Positions 47,676 through 55,755 of a stretch of 64,000 nt of DNA are shown piece after piece. Numbering within the stretch: the stretch's first letter is position 1; every line of letters starts with the position of its first letter. The notes under the pieces were generated by a model. The model had not been told where the DNA came from, ran no database searches, and worked only from the letters and a program-made list of their open reading frames with translations. Origin of the DNA: Anaerotardibacter muris (GTDB taxonomy: Bacteria > Actinomycetota > Coriobacteriia > Coriobacteriales > Eggerthellaceae); assembly GCF_943192915.1 (NCBI RefSeq), contig NZ_CALPCD010000004.1:1-64000 (forward strand). The letters are read 5' to 3'. A program made the translations under genes and the position numbers.

Positions 47676-47703
47676 TTGCAAAGATTTTCCGTTGCTCTAT
47701 AAT
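47676..47703 (+). promoter_or_regulatory. promoter of the tRNA-Asn gene
   Basis: TTGCAA (47676-47681), a 16-nt spacer and TATAAT (47698-47703), 29 nt before the tRNA. Close to consensus. Confidence 0.8.
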
Positions 47704-47732
47704 TTATCAAGCGTCAGAGATGAGGCAGATAT

Positions 47733-47807
<75 letters not shown>

Positions 47808-47815
47808 GGATTTAC

Positions 47816-47850
47816 CAGGTCAGGCAGTATTTATTGTCTGACCTGCTTCT
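47816..47850 (+). terminator. element-encoded terminator after tRNA-Asn
   Basis: CAGGTCAG (47816-47823) pairs with CTGACCTG (47838-47845), followed by CTTCTTTT. It replaces the host terminator, which was displaced to 56373-56397 by integration. Confidence 0.75.
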
Positions 47851-47875
47851 TTTCTATGGCCTCTATTTCTTCCCC

Positions 47876-47896
47876 AGGACACAACGAGGACACAAC
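47876..47896. promoter_or_regulatory. left arm-type integrase sites
   Basis: Two direct AGGACACAAC copies (47876-47885, 47887-47896) spaced 11 bp, one helical turn. The same core occurs near the right end at 56204 and 56215. Confidence 0.55.
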
Positions 47897-47906
47897 GACA
47901 CACCGA

Positions 47907-49175
47907 TTATGCAGATTTGCGTTCCTCAAATTTAGTAATCACTGACTGTGATTCTTCATCAAACAAGTTGTCAATATGTTGCGCAGCGGCAAGATCGTTT
48001 TCTGGCATGGCATGGGAATACCAATCGAGCGTTGTTGATGCGCTTGAGTGGCCTAGACGATCCTGGACTGTCTTGATATCTGTGCCCTCACCTACGAGCA
48101 GGGTTGCCTGCGTGTGCCGTAGTTCGTGCAACTTTAGATCAGGGAAACCATTGGCTATCCTAAACTTCTTCCACCAGTGTTCGAAGTTGGAGCCATTGAG
48201 GAAGCCGCCAACATTCGAACAGCAGACTGGTGTGTCATCTGTTTGGACTACCCCGAATTTCCGCAGTTCTGCTGCCTGCCTTGCTTTCCACTGCAGCAAG
48301 CTCTGCACACTGCTTTCACCCATACTGATTGTTCTTATACCCGCTTGGGTTTTAGGTTTCTTAAGCTCGCCATCTGCTGATAGAGATTGCCTAACAGATA
48401 TCGACTTTCGCTGTAAGTCAACCGCACCCCAAGTCAAACCAAGAATCTCGCCTCGTCTCATGCCAGTTGCGGCAGCAATACGCACAACCTGAACACAGCT
48501 AATCGGAGCAATACCTCTAATGAACGATCGTCCAAAAGTGTTTCCTCGCTCGAATTGTTTAGCTTCCTTTTCTGATAAGGCTTCGTAGGTTGCACGTTCC
48601 GCCTCACTAAGACGGGAAGCCAAACGAGAGAACTCCTCCTTGGTAAGGGATTTTCTTTCAGCCTTGTCTCGCTGAGGTGCCTCAACGTGGTCACATGGGT
48701 TTCTCATAATAAGACCATAATCATGTGCCTTTCTAAACACGTTCTTCAAAGAAGTATGAATCTTGTTGAGCGTGGTGCCGCCAATCTTTCCTTCTTCTCG
48801 AATCAGAGCGTAGGCCCGCTCAATCATCTGTGGTGTGATATCAGCAATGCGACAAGACCCCAAGTGCTTTTCTACGTGACGCAAAGCACGTTGCTCGCCC
48901 GTAATGGTTCGCTCGCTTGCCTTACCCACTGTCCTCCGTGAGTTCGCCCAGTCCACAATAAATTCTGACAATGTAATCTTGCCTGCATTGGGTCTGATTC
49001 CGCTCTCCTTCTCAGCGCGAAGCTTATCACGAAGTCTTCGAGCGTCAGCTTTTGTGCCGTGTATTGTCTTTGACACAACCTGCCGCTTCCCTGTTAGCGG
49101 ATCCTTGCCATAGTCAACGCGAACTCGCCAGTGATCTCTTCCGAGCTTTATGATCGATCCGTCTCCTTTTGCCAT
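47907..49175 (-). CDS. tyrosine-family integrase of the element
   Basis: A 422-residue site-specific recombinase with an N-terminal arm-binding domain (about residues 1-60), a SAM-like core-binding domain (about 68-160) and a catalytic domain. The catalytic set is complete: Arg240 (TGMRRGEI), His350 and Arg353 (HELRHTQ), His376 (RLGHSS) and Tyr386 (LDWYSH). AAAGGAGGTTAGTAAA precedes the ATG. It sits next to attL, as expected of a tRNA-targeting integrase. Confidence 0.95.
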   Translation of the reverse strand: MAKGDGSIIKLGRDHWRVRVDYGKDPLTGKRQVVSKTIHGTKADARRLRDKLRAEKESGIRPNAGKITLSEFIVDWANSRRTVGKASERTITGEQRALRHVEKHLGSCRIADITPQMIERAYALIREEGKIGGTTLNKIHTSLKNVFRKAHDYGLIMRNPCDHVEAPQRDKAERKSLTKEEFSRLASRLSEAERATYEALSEKEAKQFERGNTFGRSFIRGIAPISCVQVVRIAAATGMRRGEILGLTWGAVDLQRKSISVRQSLSADGELKKPKTQAGIRTISMGESSVQSLLQWKARQAAELRKFGVVQTDDTPVCCSNVGGFLNGSNFEHWWKKFRIANGFPDLKLHELRHTQATLLVGEGTDIKTVQDRLGHSSASTTLDWYSHAMPENDLAAAQHIDNLFDEESQSVITKFEERKSA

Positions 49176-49260
49176 TTTACTAACCTCCTTTCTGCCTATC
49201 TGCGCTGGTCAATTGCTATATCCAAAACACCCAGCGACCTGAGTGAATTTGGCTAAACCT

Positions 49261-50145
49261 CTACCGGGGTTTTCTGTTGTTTCGTTTTCTCTGTCTTTCT
49301 GCATGTAGAACACAGCAGTAATAGGAATCCGCATAGGGCTTTCTGGCCGATGATTGCTGGTACTTGAAGACTGCATTACAACCAACGCACGCGCATTTGC
49401 GCCATGGGACTTCCTTGTTCCCAATCGACTCAATAATCTGATTGCATATTGCTGAAGTCAGTAAACCCAAGCAAGAAAGAGGGATTATATCCGCATCAAT
49501 ATGCAATTGCTCGTTCATCATTGGGCCAACGCTAAGCGGGTTGCAGGATCCGGCGTTAAGCACAGAGCCAATCCGATAACGCCTACGCATCAACTGCTCT
49601 CTTTTTTCAGGAGAACTAGGATCCCCTGTAGACTCATGAAACTCAACCACGTAATCCCTTAGCTCCTCAACAACTTTCTTAAGTAGGCCAATAGTTGACC
49701 TTGCCTCTTTTTCAGAAATGATCCAGGAGCCTTGTAGCTCCTCTACTGAATACAAATAATCGGTTTCGATGACCCCCTCAGAAGACTTGCCCCGCAAAGC
49801 ATCAAATCCTGCGTCGCAGACTGTATCAGTGCGAACTGGGCTAAAAGGCATTCCCCACTCTTTAATAAAATTAAGCACGCTTTCTGAACTCCCTTCATCG
49901 CATTCCATGAGCTGATGATTAAAGAACTCAATTGGAAGCTCCTCATAGCTCATGACTTCTGGGTTGCGCTCGCTATCAGGATCCAAGGTGGCGATGTAAT
50001 AGTTAATTTCTGAGAGGGGGCTTTCTTCAAGGGTGCAAAGCTGCACCGAATCTACAACTACCCAACAAATCGGGTGAACAAGATCCATTTCTTGATCGAA
50101 CACCTCTGTATGCGCTCCTAAAACATCGAGGGCTGTCTGCTCCAT
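49261..50145 (-). CDS. zinc-finger protein of the element (CGNR-like C-terminus)
   Basis: A 294-residue protein, acidic over most of its length, with a basic cysteine-rich C-terminus: CACVGCNAVF, then YYCCVLHAERQRKRNNR. This resembles CGNR-type zinc fingers of putative regulators. The rest (about residues 1-250) is not recognised. AAAGGAGACGCA precedes the ATG. It is divergent from the xis-repA genes across a palindrome-rich region, so it may regulate them or itself. Confidence 0.7.
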   Translation of the reverse strand: MEQTALDVLGAHTEVFDQEMDLVHPICWVVVDSVQLCTLEESPLSEINYYIATLDPDSERNPEVMSYEELPIEFFNHQLMECDEGSSESVLNFIKEWGMPFSPVRTDTVCDAGFDALRGKSSEGVIETDYLYSVEELQGSWIISEKEARSTIGLLKKVVEELRDYVVEFHESTGDPSSPEKREQLMRRRYRIGSVLNAGSCNPLSVGPMMNEQLHIDADIIPLSCLGLLTSAICNQIIESIGNKEVPWRKCACVGCNAVFKYQQSSARKPYADSYYCCVLHAERQRKRNNRKPR

Positions 50146-50155
50146 TGCGTCTCCT

Positions 50156-50285
50156 TTGTCCCGCCAAAGAAAAGATGTTAACAAATCGTCCCGCTATGTA
50201 TCATGTGTTTTGCGGGACAACATCATTTTACTCTGACCAGCCCGCTACGTCAACAGGAAGGAGGAACATTTTCCCAGGTCAGAGT
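50156..50285. promoter_or_regulatory. divergent operator region of the element
   Basis: Three GTCCCGC-type sites are at 50156-50164, 50188-50194 and (inverted) 50212-50220. A perfect 9-bp inverted pair ACTCTGACC/GGTCAGAGT lies at 50230-50238 and 50277-50285. The layout suggests a switch between the zinc-finger gene and the xis-repA operon. Confidence 0.6.
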
Positions 50286-50327
50286 TACTTTATAGTAATT
50301 ATTGTTAGATAAAGAAAGGAGTCTGTC

Positions 50328-50579
50328 ATGTACGCACTTGACGCTCTTTCAGAACATGTAGGTTCTCACAGTTGGGAGCGACCGGGTTCCCTTTTCCAGG
50401 ACCTCCCAGATTTACTAACCGTCCAGGATATGAAAGTTCTGACGGGATTATCCGAGCAGACAATCCGAACCGAAATAAACAACGGTGGCTTACCTGGTTG
50501 CCGAATCGGACGGAGGCTATACGTGCCCAAAGTGAACCTTATTAACTATGTCATCACGGGAGGTGGCATCAATGGCTAA
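50328..50579 (+). CDS. excisionase-like helix-turn-helix protein
   Basis: An 83-residue MerR/Xis-type HTH protein: LLTVQDMKVLTGLSEQTIRTEI followed by the wing PGCRIGRRLYVPKVNLINYV. Such proteins guide excision or regulate replication of integrated elements. AAAGGAGTCTGTC precedes the ATG. It overlaps the repA-like start by 8 nt. Confidence 0.85.
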   Translation: MYALDALSEHVGSHSWERPGSLFQDLPDLLTVQDMKVLTGLSEQTIRTEINNGGLPGCRIGRRLYVPKVNLINYVITGGGING

Positions 50580-51654
50580 CAGCTCCAACAACAATAGTTT
50601 TTGTCCAGTCATGCCTGGTTTCATGTGTCCGTCGCAGGGATCCAAGAACCCAGAATTGCCCATGAGCTTAGAAACCGTCTCAGCAACTCGCGATAAATCT
50701 AAGATTCCTGAACGGCCACCAGCGCTTATCGAAGGCATTGTGCGTGAGCGCGGCAAGTTCTTAATTGACGGACCAGCTAAAGGCTGGAAATCCTTCCTCG
50801 CGATCCAGCTTGCCATCTCTATTGCCACGGGAAAAGAGTGGCTTGGCTTTCCATGTAAGCAGGGCAAGGTGCTCTATGTGAACCTGGAAATAGATGATAA
50901 CCAATTCAGGATGCGTGTGGCTGACATCGCAACAGCGATGGACGTGGACAACGATCTTCTTGAAAGTAACCTCGATATAATGCTTCGCACGGCCGAGCCT
51001 TTTGACGCAGCCGAACTGGCCACGTCGCTCATATCAAAATTCAGACAAGACAAGATAAGTTTGGTCTTGATTGACCCTATGTACTTCCTCGTCAATGGAA
51101 GCGAAAACGAAACTCATGTGATAAAGGAGTTTTGTGAACAGGTCGATCGGATCTGCAAAGTGCTTGGATGCGCCGTAGGTGTCGTGCATCATCACTCCAA
51201 AGGTTCACAGACCCAAAAGGATGTTACAGAGCGATCCTGCGGCTCAAGCGTCCTTGGAAGATACTTCGATGCGATTATGGACGTAAGCTGGCTGAAACCA
51301 GATGAGAATGCCATGCGTATGGAGTTCGCTCTTCGAGACTATCCTGAGCAGCGACCTGTCAATTACAGGTTCGAACATCCTCTTTGCATTCCTGACACAA
51401 CTGGTAAGCTCGCCTGCTTTGATTGCGCTTCATCAAGAACCAGTCGTAGAAGCAAAACGGACAAGGATAATGCCGAGCTTGAGCTGCTAGAGGCCGTGTG
51501 CGAGAAGCTCCTTGAAAACAAAGAGTGGGTTGACCGAGCTGAAGTAATACGAGCTTCGGATATGACTCTGGAAAAAGTAAACAGGTTGCTCAACAAGAGT
51601 ATCAAGTTCCGGTATCAGTCTGGCAATAACTTCAGTCATGTGTTCAGAAGATAG
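50572..51654 (+). CDS. RepA-like RecA-fold ATPase (AAA_25)
   Basis: A 360-residue hexameric-helicase-like protein of the RepA/AAA_25 group, a likely replication helicase of the element. Walker A is GPAKGWKS (residues 67-74), Walker B ISLVLIDPMYF, followed by VVHHHSKG and SCGSSVLGRYFDAIMDVSWL. A C-terminal winged-helix segment follows. The start at 50572 is fixed by GGAGGTGGCATCA; the ATG at 50548 has no such site. Confidence 0.85.
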   Translation: MANSSNNNSFCPVMPGFMCPSQGSKNPELPMSLETVSATRDKSKIPERPPALIEGIVRERGKFLIDGPAKGWKSFLAIQLAISIATGKEWLGFPCKQGKVLYVNLEIDDNQFRMRVADIATAMDVDNDLLESNLDIMLRTAEPFDAAELATSLISKFRQDKISLVLIDPMYFLVNGSENETHVIKEFCEQVDRICKVLGCAVGVVHHHSKGSQTQKDVTERSCGSSVLGRYFDAIMDVSWLKPDENAMRMEFALRDYPEQRPVNYRFEHPLCIPDTTGKLACFDCASSRTSRRSKTDKDNAELELLEAVCEKLLENKEWVDRAEVIRASDMTLEKVNRLLNKSIKFRYQSGNNFSHVFRR

Positions 51655-51689
51655 CATTGGCTTGAGGGGGGGTCATCCTTATAGAAATT

Positions 51690-51721
51690 GGCAGTAGGGG
51701 TACCCCCTGCTGCCTAGCTTT
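51690..51721 (+). terminator. hairpin terminator after the repA-like gene
   Basis: GGCAGTAGGGG (51690-51700) pairs with CCCCTGCTGCC (51704-51714) with one G-T pair and a 3-nt loop. Weak T-run (TAGCTTTCTT) follows. Confidence 0.65.
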
Positions 51722-51978
51722 CTTGGTTAACTAAGTCATCTTATTTATCTTTTACGCGAAGCGAATTGGATTGCTGGGATGGCAAGGTTATCTAAAACTC
51801 CTACTCTTGTGGATGGGGCACCGCCCCCAGGAGAAAGCTTCCTAGTTAACTTAGTAACACAAGCAATTACATTCCTAGCATTACTTGGTTTCCTTATGAT
51901 GTGAGGCTTTACCTCACTCATGATTAGATAGGCAGGGTTAGCCAGTTCAACCGACTAGCCCTGCTAGTTCTCTCGGAC
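51715..51978. other. non-coding tract with ACTTAG-type sites and hairpins
   Basis: GTTAACTAAGT (51726-51736) and AACTTAGTAAC (51848-51858) share an ACTTAG(T)TA core with AACTAAGTAGTAGCTAAGTAGT near 52850-52870. GTGAGG-CTTTA-CCTCAC (51901-51917) and a GCAGGG/CCCTGC hairpin (51932-51962) follow; the latter may end the leftward gene at 51979. Confidence 0.45.
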
Positions 51979-52386
51979 TTACATGCAACCAAACGCGTTG
52001 ATGTGGTGTCTCAGGAAGGCCCTGTCCTCACCAAGGACAAGGATGCTCACCACGTCGAACCTGACGCTTGTATCGGTCAGCGTGTGTTGCTGAAGATAAC
52101 TTGCAGCGATCTTCTCGTAGCGCTCTCGCTTCTTCTGGTCTACCTTGTCACTCGGGAAGCCCTTGCTGGCATCTGAGCGAGCAATGACCTCCACGAAAAC
52201 GAGGGTGTCCTCATCCATGCAGACCACGTCAACCGAACCAGCTGGACAGAACCAGTCATGTTCCAAGATCTCGAAGTCTCTCCGTTTGAGAAAGCTTGCC
52301 GCAGCCTTACGGGCACGCCTGTTGAGCGAAGCATCGCACTCCTGAACTTGGTTAGTAGTTGCTGCCACCTCTAGTGTTGTTTCCAT
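51979..52386 (-). CDS. degenerate YraN (UPF0102) paralogue on the element
   Basis: A 135-residue homologue of the host YraN at 5017-5481. The C-terminal half matches closely (RERYEKIAA, VRFDVVSILVL, DRAFLRHHINAFG). The catalytic features of the PD-(D/E)XK fold are lost: GEADIIA becomes GSVDVVC, FVEVKTR becomes FVEVIAR, and GRRGEEAA becomes NRRARKAA. It has a good ribosome-binding site (AAAGGAGAGGTCGA) and an intact frame. It may therefore be an inactive adaptor or inhibitor. Nearby genes are replication-like. Confidence 0.85.
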   Translation of the reverse strand: METTLEVAATTNQVQECDASLNRRARKAAASFLKRRDFEILEHDWFCPAGSVDVVCMDEDTLVFVEVIARSDASKGFPSDKVDQKKRERYEKIAASYLQQHTLTDTSVRFDVVSILVLGEDRAFLRHHINAFGCM

Positions 52387-53025
52387 TCGACCTCTCCTTT
52401 CGCTTAGGGATTACATTGGGTCGCAAGGACAGAAGAGGAGCTGGTCCTCTCCTTTAACCCAGTAGCCCAGAAATCAAAGGCGATGGTCTGAGCGGGCTCG
52501 AGACGCTATAAGAGGCCAACATGGCAACCGAGGTGGGCAAATGCACCTTGACAACTGAATAGGGATCTTAGGTGGGATTAGGCTTGCAGGCGCGAGAATC
52601 GGAAGCCACGGGCAAGCCGGTCACGCTAGGGCATGACGCTCCGATCTGCACGAAGTCATCCCCACTGGCAAACGAAGGATTCAGCTGAAGACATGACAGC
52701 AGCCCACAGGAGGTGGCAACAGTGGTTGCCTATGTAACCAGGGGGGGGTAGGTATATTAAGATGATGAGGGTATTAGGATATTAGGAAGGACCCGTGAGA
52801 CAATCTCCCCCGTTTCTCAGGGTCGAAAAAATGAGGACTAGCAGCGTAGTAACTAAGTAGTAGCTAAGTAGTACTGGGATTCCAAAGGTGGGCAAGAGAC
52901 ATCTCTCTGAGCAGATTTTCTATAAGGCTAACATCTAAGGTTGCGGAGAGCCTGAATTGTCCGATGGTTTCTTGCGGGCATTCTGACAAGAGAGGATGGC
53001 TTGTTGACCGATAGGGAGAGCAAAA
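52387..53025. other. long non-coding region of the element, possible origin
   Basis: No convincing gene. It holds repeated GGNATTAGG motifs (near 52563, 52574, 52770 and 52779), AACTAAGTAGTAGCTAAGTAGT (about 52850), a G-run at 52741-52748 and a strong AGGAGG at 52708 followed only by a nine-codon frame. A short MATEVGKCTLTTE frame is at 52521-52562. The features suit an origin or a regulatory RNA. Confidence 0.4.
52521..52562 (+). CDS. possible 13-codon leader peptide
   Basis: ATG at 52521 reads MATEVGKCTLTTE to a TAG. No ribosome-binding site is clear. It is listed because the run GCACCTTGACAACTGAATAG seems distinctive in this otherwise non-coding tract. Confidence 0.2.
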   Translation: MATEVGKCTLTTE

Positions 53026-53055
53026 CAGGCCAACTGAAGCACTCTAGTTGGCCTG
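53022..53055 (-). terminator. intrinsic terminator of the repeat surface protein gene
   Basis: CAGGCCAACT (53026-53035) pairs with AGTTGGCCTG (53046-53055), followed leftward by TTTTG. It lies 120 nt past the stop at 53174. Confidence 0.8.
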
Positions 53056-53173
53056 CATGGACAGAGATATATGCTGTTTGTAAATAGTCGGTTCCAATCA
53101 GGACAGTTCTATTAAGCTTGACAGTTTGAGACTTTACCCTGACTATGTCTCGTTAAGCCTTCTATGACAACTC

Positions 53174-55339
53174 TTAATAGAGCGCAATTGTGCTTCCGCT
53201 ACTCCGAACGAATGACATGGTTCCTGAAGATGAGATGCATACATATCCATCGTAAACGCCACTGGTGTTGTACGTATTGTAGCGATAGCTGCCATTCTCC
53301 ATACCTGCATATTTCCATCTTCCATATGTCGTGTTAGAACTGTAAGGATACTTAAGCCAATAGAACTGTTGCGTGTACGTTCCGTCACTATAGAAGTTGA
53401 TCTGATATTCTCTGGGCTTGATCGATTTGTGCGTGATCCAGGTTTTCGATGTCAGCTTATTAACGGCAATTTGCTTTCCAGCAGACGAGCCTTGCTTGAC
53501 CCATTTACCAGCACTATCTACGTAGTATTTACCATTGTCAACCCATGAGCTGGTTGCCATAACGCCATCGCTGCCAACCCAATACTTGCCAGATATCCAT
53601 TTGCTTTTCTGCATGTAGCCAGACTTGTTGAAGTAATACCATTTGCCTCCCAACTTAGCCCATCCAGCAAGCATGGCCCCTGAAGAATTCAGCAAGTAGC
53701 GTTGTCCGCCGTTATCCAGCCATCCAGTCTTCATAGCTCCACTAGAGGTATCGAGGAAATACCATTTGCCTTTTACCTTGGTCCAGCCTTTAGACATGAC
53801 ACCAGACCCATTGAAGTAATACCAGGTGTTCGAGAGCTTTTGCCAGCCTTTGACCATAGCACCCGAGCCGTTTAGGTAGTAACGCTTGCCACCATTGTCG
53901 AGCCAGCCAGTCTTCATCACGCCATCACTTGCCATGAAGTACCACTTGCCAGATGACTTCTGCCAGCCAGTCTTCATGGCACCGTCGGATCCGAAGAAAT
54001 ACCACTTGTTGTTCAGCTTCTGCCATTTGGTGTGCATATAGCCTTTGGCATCGAAGTGATAACGCTTTCCTTTGATGGTGACCCAAGTGTTGGTCGGGTA
54101 GTTCTTGCTGCTCTTAAGAGCTTGTTGGGTCTTACTGTCGTACTTGAACCACCAACGATTACCCGATTTCACCCATGTACCAGAAATCGATGGTGCGGAA
54201 GGAGGTTGAGTTGCGGAGGTGCTTGATCCAGTCGAGTTAGCTGAAGAGCTGCCGCTCGATTGACCAGGATTGGTAGCTGTTCCCGTGTTGCCAAGATTGC
54301 TACTCGAACCACTCTGATTTCTTTGTGGAAGGACACTACCATCATGCCCCGCTACGGCTGACCACGCTTCGAGTGCAGAAGTATCTGCAATATTGTTGCG
54401 CCAACAATAGAGAACACTCAATAACTTAAGCTTCGAAACATCGAGGGAGGTAAGCTCATTGGAACAGCAGTCTAAGGTCTTCAGCGAGGTTGCTCCAGAC
54501 AAGTCAAGGGAGGTGAGGCTATTGGAGTAACAATTTAGAGTTTCGAGTGAAGTGAGGCCAGATACGTTAAGGGAGGTAAGCTCGTTGGAACAGCAGTCTA
54601 AGGCCTTCAGCGAGGTTGCTCCAGACAAGTCAAGGGAGGTGAGGCTATTGGAGTAACAACTTAGAGTTTCGAGCGAAGTGAAGCCAGATACGTTAAGGGA
54701 TGTGAGCTTATTGGAATAACAATTTAGCTCTTTTAACGAGGTAGCCCCAGACACATTGAGGGAGGTGAGCTTGTTGGAATAGCAGATTAATGTTTCGAGC
54801 GAAGTAAGACCAGACACGTTGAGGGAAGTAAGATTGCTTCTGTAGCACGTTAACTCTTTCAACGAGGTGGCTCCAGACACGTTAAGAGAGGCGAGGTTGC
54901 AGCCACTGCAGTCTAGGGTTTCGAGCGAAGTGAGGCCAGACACGTTGAGGGAGGTAAGACTGTAATCCCGGCAAAATAAGGTTTTTAGCGAAGTGAGGCC
55001 AGACACGTTGAGGGAAGTAAGGGTATCACCGTACCAGTATAAGGATTCGAGCGAAGAACACTTAGAAACGTCAAGGTGGGCTATGCTTTTTTTGTACAGG
55101 TGTATATTAGTAACAGGCACACCGTTAATCTTTTCTGGTACAACAGCGCTCATCGTAGTATTGCTCTGTATATTATCGATGGACCCATTGTTAAAAGTAT
55201 ATGTTAGTTCACCTATCTGAACCTTTTCAGCATAGGCTGTTTGAGGACATATCGATATACATGCCCAAGCCAGCAAAGCTGCCATAAGAAAGCCAATTTT
55301 AAATAAGGGATTACGAATAGAAGTTTTGCGCTCTAACAC
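53174..55339 (-). CDS. secreted leucine-rich repeat protein with cell-wall-binding repeats
   Basis: A 721-residue exported protein. A signal peptide (about residues 1-36, ending TAYA) precedes about ten 21-residue leucine-rich repeats of the form LTSLNVSGLTSLETL-x-CYSN (about residues 60-310). A Ser/Thr/Pro/Gly-rich linker (about 320-375) follows. Then come about ten aromatic cell-wall-binding repeats (WYYFN...GxMxxGWxK type, about 375-630) and a C-terminal domain of about 85 residues. No LPxTG motif is seen, so wall repeats probably retain it. The GTG at 55339 follows AGGAGAAGAT. It looks like an adhesin-type cargo gene. Confidence 0.85.
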   Translation of the reverse strand: MLERKTSIRNPLFKIGFLMAALLAWACISICPQTAYAEKVQIGELTYTFNNGSIDNIQSNTTMSAVVPEKINGVPVTNIHLYKKSIAHLDVSKCSSLESLYWYGDTLTSLNVSGLTSLKTLFCRDYSLTSLNVSGLTSLETLDCSGCNLASLNVSGATSLKELTCYRSNLTSLNVSGLTSLETLICYSNKLTSLNVSGATSLKELNCYSNKLTSLNVSGFTSLETLSCYSNSLTSLDLSGATSLKALDCCSNELTSLNVSGLTSLETLNCYSNSLTSLDLSGATSLKTLDCCSNELTSLDVSKLKLLSVLYCWRNNIADTSALEAWSAVAGHDGSVLPQRNQSGSSSNLGNTGTATNPGQSSGSSSANSTGSSTSATQPPSAPSISGTWVKSGNRWWFKYDSKTQQALKSSKNYPTNTWVTIKGKRYHFDAKGYMHTKWQKLNNKWYFFGSDGAMKTGWQKSSGKWYFMASDGVMKTGWLDNGGKRYYLNGSGAMVKGWQKLSNTWYYFNGSGVMSKGWTKVKGKWYFLDTSSGAMKTGWLDNGGQRYLLNSSGAMLAGWAKLGGKWYYFNKSGYMQKSKWISGKYWVGSDGVMATSSWVDNGKYYVDSAGKWVKQGSSAGKQIAVNKLTSKTWITHKSIKPREYQINFYSDGTYTQQFYWLKYPYSSNTTYGRWKYAGMENGSYRYNTYNTSGVYDGYVCISSSGTMSFVRSSGSTIALY
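54420..55075 (-). repeat. 63-bp tandem repeats in the LRR region
   Basis: The leucine-rich repeats are encoded by nearly identical 63-bp units, some pairs of units duplicated at 126 bp (compare 54430-54560 with 54560-54690). This pattern suggests recent expansion by slippage or recombination and possible length variation. Confidence 0.75.
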
Positions 55340-55535
55340 ATCTTCTCCTTTCGTTAACAAAACCGTTGTCCATTAGCCAAGCAGGTTGCTTACGTGTATC
55401 CTGAATCCATTTGCCATAAGCGCCGGCAAAGTGCCTGTATCTATCGCCCCAGGATTTTCGAGTCATCACACCGAAGGCAACAATCCAGTAAATGTCGGAG
55501 ACCCATCTGATCATAGCGATAGCAACTGCAGCCAT
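55311..55535 (-). CDS. small hydrophobic-start protein, uncertain
   Basis: A 74-residue frame with a hydrophobic N-terminus (MAAVAIAMIRWVSDIYWIVAFGV) that could be one membrane helix, then a Trp/Arg-rich part. It overlaps the start of the repeat protein gene by 29 nt. The ribosome-binding site is weak (AGG eight bases before the ATG). I do not recognise it; it may be a decayed gene or non-coding. Confidence 0.35.
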   Translation of the reverse strand: MAAVAIAMIRWVSDIYWIVAFGVMTRKSWGDRYRHFAGAYGKWIQDTRKQPAWLMDNGFVNERRRCVRAQNFYS

Positions 55536-55592
55536 ATCAGCAGCCTATCTAACTTTACAAGTCGGTGAATATCCGTGAATCGCAGCGACGAT

Positions 55593-55711
55593 GGAAGGCA
55601 TCCGCCCATATGTCGCCAAAATCCATATTGAGCAAGAAAGCACAACTGGTTGAACAGATGCCCTCCAGCATAAGTTTTCTTACGATGCTTTCTTGCTTCA
55701 GGATGTTTGGC
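55593..55711 (-). ncRNA. pseudoknot RNA element, copy A
   Basis: Read leftward: P2 5' arm GCCAAACATCC (55711-55701), P3 5' arm GCAAGAAAGC (55696-55687), P1 5' arm GGAGGGCATC (55666-55657), P3 3' arm GCTTTCTTGC (55641-55632), P2 3' arm GGATTTTGGC (55624-55615), P1 3' arm GATGCCTTCC (55602-55593). P1 links the loop of the P2/P3 hairpin to sequence just past it. TATACT at 55724-55719 places transcription start at the first base. The next gene downstream is the 74-residue frame or the repeat surface protein. Confidence 0.6.
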
Positions 55712-55716
55712 AAAAT

Positions 55717-55724
55717 AAGTATAG
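55717..55724 (-). promoter_or_regulatory. -10 box before RNA copy A
   Basis: TATACT at 55724-55719, seven bases before the first base of the P2 arm. The -35 is not clear. Confidence 0.5.
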
Positions 55725-55755
55725 CACCTAATGAAACATGTAATCTAGACTTGGA

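Noticed and set aside
54420-55075. Regular repeats that might be taken for a CRISPR array
   Set aside because: The units are 63 bp without unique spacers and encode leucine-rich repeats in frame.
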